Assembly: GCF_964340395.1 (NCBI RefSeq)
Contig: NC_135561.1
Span: forward strand, 20,736,740-20,800,739
Reading direction: 5' to 3'
Length of the DNA stretch: 64,000 nt
Source: Glandiceps talaboti
Taxonomy: Eukaryota; Hemichordata; Enteropneusta; Spengelidae
In this document: piece by piece, positions 60,018-64,000 of the stretch
How the letters are laid out: each line of letters starts with the position of its first letter
How positions within the stretch are numbered: the first letter of the stretch is position 1
Notes under the pieces: generated by a model
Seen by the model: only the letters and a program-made list of their open reading frames with translations
What the model was told of the DNA's origin: nothing
The model's database searches: none
Translations under genes and position numbers: made by a program

Positions 60018-60823
60018 GCCTGCCTGCCTGCCTGTCTGTCTGTCTGTCTGTCTGTTCTGTAGATGCTATATAAGTATTCACAACAGAATCATGTGGGAAA
60101 GAAACCAACCGACATGTAGATTAACTGCATGTTTCTTTATATTTATAACATTGACAAGAGAATATGATGGCAGGCGAATGAGATTTGTTGGTCACATCCG
60201 TTGACGTAGACCACAGTACTGTGCAGTGAATAATTCAGACTGTGGTTGTGACTTTTTGTTTTAAAAGTTCACTTCGGGGAAAAAACTCTTTTGTAAATTA
60301 AATAAATCTATACTTGGAGACAGATCATTATTACCAAAGTGAGGTCTGATTTCATGCAAAACTGGCTGTATACAATGTGTTCACCACTACACCCATGCAT
60401 GCACTACCAGTAAATCCTTGATGCAAATGAACACAATATCCAATGTGCTGGTCGTACAATATACTGTATGTACTTCGAATGGTGTGCAACACAAGTCCAC
60501 TGAACACGATTATTGGTTAATCCCACGCAAATGCCTTCACTCTCGTATATTGGTTATTGTATCTACATGACTAACAGAACAGGATGCCAATATACATATC
60601 AATCAATAAAAACTGAGTTATATAAGTTATATGAAAACAATAAAAATCGGGTCGAGATCTACAATGGAGCCATGTTCATGTTTTGTTTGTTATGATCCCG
60701 GGGTTACGATGCGTTTCACAAAAAAATATGGCTGTTAGCAATTGATCAAACTACTTCGAAGCATCCAGCTTTTCTATTCTATTTCTCCTCTATGAATTAT
60801 AAATTTGTGATATAAAAACTCAC
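59063..60823. other. TMEM18 intron 1
   Basis: It contains G-rich low complexity at 59178-59206, the (CT)n and tetranucleotide block at 59840-60056, and otherwise unique sequence. A segment CTTAATCCACCATA(G/T)TGATGA is duplicated at 59141 and 59209. Confidence 0.6.
59840..60056. repeat. (CT)n, then (GTAT)n(GTCT)n(GCCT)n(GTCT)n
   Basis: About 40 CT units (59840-59920) and, after a 28-bp gap, a run of tetranucleotides that changes stepwise GTAT to GTCT to GCCT and back to GTCT. Open frames here are artefacts. Confidence 0.95.
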
Positions 60824-60889
60824 TGCTTCAACGAACGACAACAGGCCGTCGATCTGGCCGACACGTATTGCATCTGTGGGCAGCGCCAT
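60824..60889 (-). CDS. TMEM18: TMEM18 first coding exon
   Basis: ATG at 60889-60887 (minus), 22 codons (MALPTDAIRVGQIDGLLSFV...), donor GAAGCA|GTGAGT, phase 0, joining in frame to exon 2. The sequence before the ATG (CCGGAAATAAG) contains CCGGAA, an ETS-type element common at housekeeping promoters. Confidence 0.88.
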
Positions 60890-61376
60890 CTTATTTCCGG
60901 CTTTGGGACACATGGGATAGCAGTCATCCCTAATGTTACATGAAATATGATTGGTCAATGGAACGAGATTAACTAATCACATAAATTACTGGAATTTTCT
61001 TAGTTATTTCGCACTTGTCTGGATACCCTGATTAACTGAAGATTTGATATGTAAAACATGTTCGATTTATTTATTTTCTTGACCATTACCTCGCGAAATG
61101 AAATACGTGATCGAAATATTAACGTTCCCGCGGAATCTGAATGACCAATAGAAAGAGACTTTACGTCGACGGAATCTGTTGTTGTGATGGTGTCTAACAC
61201 CTTTCTGCTGCGAATTTAAGGCGGTGCAGGTCAAAGGGTTTTATTGTTGACAATCGTCACCTGTCTTGGCAGATAAACGATTTTGCTTCGACGGCGGACG
61301 TACAGAAGTCGTCGAACAGTGAAGTTGGCGGCGAAAATATATCATAACCTTACTTGCAAACTGGACAACATCGAAG
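60890..61376. promoter_or_regulatory. Divergent promoter between TMEM18 and the next gene
   Basis: About 490 bp separate two start codons that point away from each other. The interval has CCAAT-type boxes (GATTGG near 60951, GACCAATAGAAAG near 61142), a CCGGAA site near the TMEM18 start and more CpG than the flanks. No TATA box stands out. Function is inferred from layout. Confidence 0.6.
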
Positions 61377-61385
61377 ATGTCGGAG
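61377..61385 (+). CDS. First coding exon (Met-Ser-Glu) of an unidentified gene
   Basis: ATGTCGGAG is followed directly by GTAAGA, a good donor, in CpG-bearing sequence downstream of the divergent promoter. Only three codons are encoded here, so the product cannot be named. The next exon was not found up to 64000. An alternative is a non-coding first exon with a chance ATG. Confidence 0.45.
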
Positions 61386-63751
61386 GTAAGATCTAGAAGC
61401 TTGAATGTTAGTAAATTGAAAGCTACAAAATACGTGAGAGTTGATGTAATATAGGCACATGTCTGCATGCTTTGATCATTGTTGATATTATCGTTTCGCC
61501 GACTGACGTACGCTTCCCCTCTTCTTCAGACAGTCACTTCTCTCACGCTCAGTCGATACAAAACTTTAATACGTACAGAGAAGTGATGATATGGCAGAAT
61601 TGTTACGCGTCAACAAAAGCATTCTTAAAATTCGCGAAATTTATATCGCATTTTGAGTCGTGTTTTGCTTGGTGTTTACAATGTGTTTTTTAGCGTTGAA
61701 CTATAAATAGCGATAACTATAATAACTAAATAAAATAACTAAAGAACATTTGATTTCATTGATTTTTCGTTGGCGTGGTCACCTACACATTGTGTATTAA
61801 ACATATAGTTTGTAATTTATTTTATTATTATTGGAAAAGCGAACAAAACTCGTGGAGTAGATGTTAACTATTCTACTATTCATTAAGTCAAGAGCTGTGT
61901 ATAGTTAACGTATATAGCTGAACGTCATGTAACTCACATTGGTTTAAACTATAGTTCAATCCACTTTTTATTACGCTAAACACACTGCCACAGAGTGTGG
62001 TATGGTAGTACTAGTAGTACACGTTTTGAAGAATCGAAATTGAATATCAAAGGTTCACACTTGCTGTTGTCAGGGGGGTTTTTATGTGTGTGTTATTTTC
62101 TGCAAGGGATGAATGCATTTGATAATGATATGGATATTTCATGAATTATAATTAAAAAAATTATTCCTTTTTATTATAATTGATGGTTAAATTTAGAAAT
62201 GTCACAAACACATTGAATTTGAAGTATATTTCCTAATGACATTTTAGGACAGCAGAATTCAAAGGTTTATATTTAGAATGTTATTAGTTATTGCTATCAC
62301 GTTTTGATTATGTGTTCACAAGATACTTGCAATATTTGATTAGAATTGCCATGAAGTAATTAATTGGTGAGTTAAGTGGTTGACTGGTCGATAAAGAAAT
62401 GATTACCATGTTAGTGAGTGCACTGCCACTTCACAAATGCAATTTTACCACCTAGGCTAGCCATATTAATAACACCTTACCGCTATCTGTGGACATGATT
62501 GATTGTTTACTGTAGACCAAAGGTAGTCAGAAGGGGGGGATCAACTCAAGTTCAAAGGTCAATGATTCCTATCCAGGTTCCTACTGTTTATTGCTATTGT
62601 TTTTACCAGTGAAGTCATAAGGATTACATAGGATTATTCTTTTGTTCTGGACCAAACTTTTTGTATAGTTCTACTAGATAATCACCACGTCTAGATTTTA
62701 AATTTTTATTGATAATGGGCCATGTATGGTCAATATTGTTGAAACCAATGTTCTCACATTTTTGCTACTGTAATCTTATTTATTTTGGTGAATGAAAACT
62801 TTGGTGGAGAAATATCTATTTGGACATATCAGGTGCTCTTAAATTGGTGGACAGTGCAAGAGGAAAGTATATGTAAACATTCCTTGAAAATATTTCATAC
62901 CCATTTCAGTCCATCATATTCAGTGCTACCCGTTTTGGCCCATCATATTCAGTGCAACTGTTCTTACCACCTTTCACAACATATGAATATAGAAATATGA
63001 ACACTCATAAAGTACATGTATGTTAGCAGAAATAATTTCTGGAAAAAAAAGCTTTTTGCAAACAACTGAAGCTAAAATAAATCCTGCTCCAAGAAAAGTT
63101 ATGACTTCAGTGTCTTATCATTGGAGTTGTAAAGATTATATCATTATTGTATTTTTCATCATTGGAGTTGTTAGGTTTACATACGATATCATTATTGCAC
63201 ACAAAAGAATTTAAGCCTGCAAAGGATGTTGGGGGGGGAGGAGGGGGGCTTAAAAATTCTGATGTCTTAAGACGGAGGTGGGGTGGGCATGAAATATTTT
63301 GCTCAGGCTTATAGCCAAATTTAATATAAGGAGTAGTTGTTTACAAAGTATATTTATGAAATATCTTGCAGCTTCGCCACAATAAGTTCTAATCTAATTC
63401 TATACTAAAGTGCAGGATCAAAACATAGAAACTATAAGGTTTTCAATTCAACCTCATTAGGAGCAAGTTCTTGTCATTTCATATCGAACTCATTTTTTGT
63501 TTTTCTGTCAAAATTTGAATTCTTGCACGTCAGCACATATGAAGTAGTACTGTCAGGAATATTGCCTGATTGGGATAAATGTTTATAACTATTGGGTTAG
63601 AAATATACAATGTACTTTCCATGTTTATCCCAGTAGGGATACGTTTATCCTGGTTGTTTTGTATGTTTTTTAGAATGCATATCTGATGTTCACCTGTTTC
63701 CACATGCGCCATGTCAGTGTTACTTGTGCCATAAGGTCATTTATCCATCAA
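61386..63751. other. Probable first intron of the unidentified gene
   Basis: AT-rich. Small local duplications occur near 62905-62960 (CCATCATATTCAGTGC) and 63115-63200 (CATTGGAGTTGT...TATCATTATTG), with a G run at 63231-63238. No exon or transposon recognised. Confidence 0.5.
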
Positions 63752-63964
63752 GATTTATCCTGATCGGGATAATTATCTCGACTGTATTAACGTTTATCCT
63801 GATCGGGATAATTATCTCGACTGTATTAACGTTTATCCTGATCGGGATAATTATCTCGACTGTATTAAAGTTTATCCTGATCGGGATAATTATCTCGACT
63901 GCATTTATCCTGATCAGGATAAATGCTTAACTTATCGCAATCAGGATAACTATCCTGATCAGGA
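63752..63964. repeat. 39-bp tandem repeat with ATCCTGATC palindromes
   Basis: GTTTATCCTGATCGGGATAA recurs at 39-bp steps (63792, 63831, 63870). It is followed by a perfect 26-bp palindrome at 63901-63926 (GCATTTATCCTGA and its complement) and further ATCCTGATCAGGA words. Single related words (TTTATCCC, GGGATAAA) lie upstream at 63570-63660. Confidence 0.9.
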
Positions 63965-64000
63965 GATATTCCTGACTGTAATAAGGAATAAGGAAACACC

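Larger units (their letters stand above)
55189..60889 (-). other. TMEM18: Gene model: TMEM18 (transmembrane protein 18)
   Basis: Four minus-strand exons are recognised: 60889-60824, 59062-58945, 55787-55694 and 55284-55189. The diagnostic TMEM18 segment is LQYFDSNGLFISLVFS, with the upstream DWSEPFLIGLIAFHAVC and a basic C-terminal helix. TMEM18 is a small protein of the inner nuclear membrane with a DNA-binding C-terminus in vertebrates. Exon 2 ends with one spare base and the 55787 exon needs two preceding bases, so an exon of length 3n+1 (about 55 nt by homology) must lie between them; I did not find it. The predicted length is about 140 residues, as in vertebrates. Confidence 0.9.

Noticed and set aside
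59740-60204. 154-codon plus-strand open frame
   Set aside because: It is mostly translated (CT)n and tetranucleotide repeats.

Overview
This is a nuclear genome window from an animal, most likely a marine invertebrate (hemichordate, cephalochordate or lophotrochozoan; the sequence alone does not decide). The evidence is short coding exons with consensus GT/AG splice sites, very long AT-rich introns, LDL-receptor class A (LDLa) and frizzled (FZ) extracellular domains, a TMEM18 gene, and metazoan transposons (LINE, SINE, Penelope-like, Ty3/gypsy, MITEs). There are no bacterial operons, no CRISPR array and no intact transposase. || Gene 1 (+ strand, about 3.8-48.7 kb): thirteen exons of one modular extracellular protein. 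Eleven exons each encode one LDLa module, and the last two together encode a ten-cysteine FZ domain. Every exon starts and ends in phase 1 and has a length divisible by three. The 5' end (start codon, signal peptide) was not found. The 3' end is either an in-frame TGA at 48682 or a GTAAAT donor at 48678. LDLa 1 and LDLa 2 have each lost one complete disulfide pair. || Gene 2 (- strand, 60889 to 55189): TMEM18, four exons recognised; splice phases show that one short exon is still missing. A partial copy of its last exon plus 3'UTR, carrying an in-frame stop, lies at 52.75-53.0 kb. || Gene 3 (+ strand): only a first coding exon (Met-Ser-Glu, then a donor) at 61377. It is divergent from TMEM18 and about 490 bp away, so the interval looks like a shared promoter. 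|| The rest is repeats. 0-1.1 kb: 3' end of a CR1/L2-type LINE split by a 663-bp MITE. 6.6-7.45 kb: Penelope-like remnant. 8.3 kb: 71-bp tandem repeat. 11.7-12.2 kb: inverted-repeat element with amplified interior. 14.5-17.5 kb and 39.45-41.5 kb: long-terminal-inverted-repeat elements. 20.9-23.1 kb: Ty3/gypsy remnant with a 77-bp array grown inside pol. 25.7-34.7 kb: a 9-kb array of a 44-bp minisatellite inside one intron. 36.6-37.05 kb: LINE reverse-transcriptase fragment. 42.1 and 56.4 kb: two copies of one tRNA-derived SINE. Several scattered elements share a design of terminal hairpin plus TCTG/TG tract. The most unusual observations are the paired-cysteine losses, the 44-bp array that is stop-poor in all three minus-strand frames, the minisatellite grown between protease and reverse transcriptase of a gypsy element, the hairpin-ended repeat families, and the duplicated TMEM18 terminal exon.
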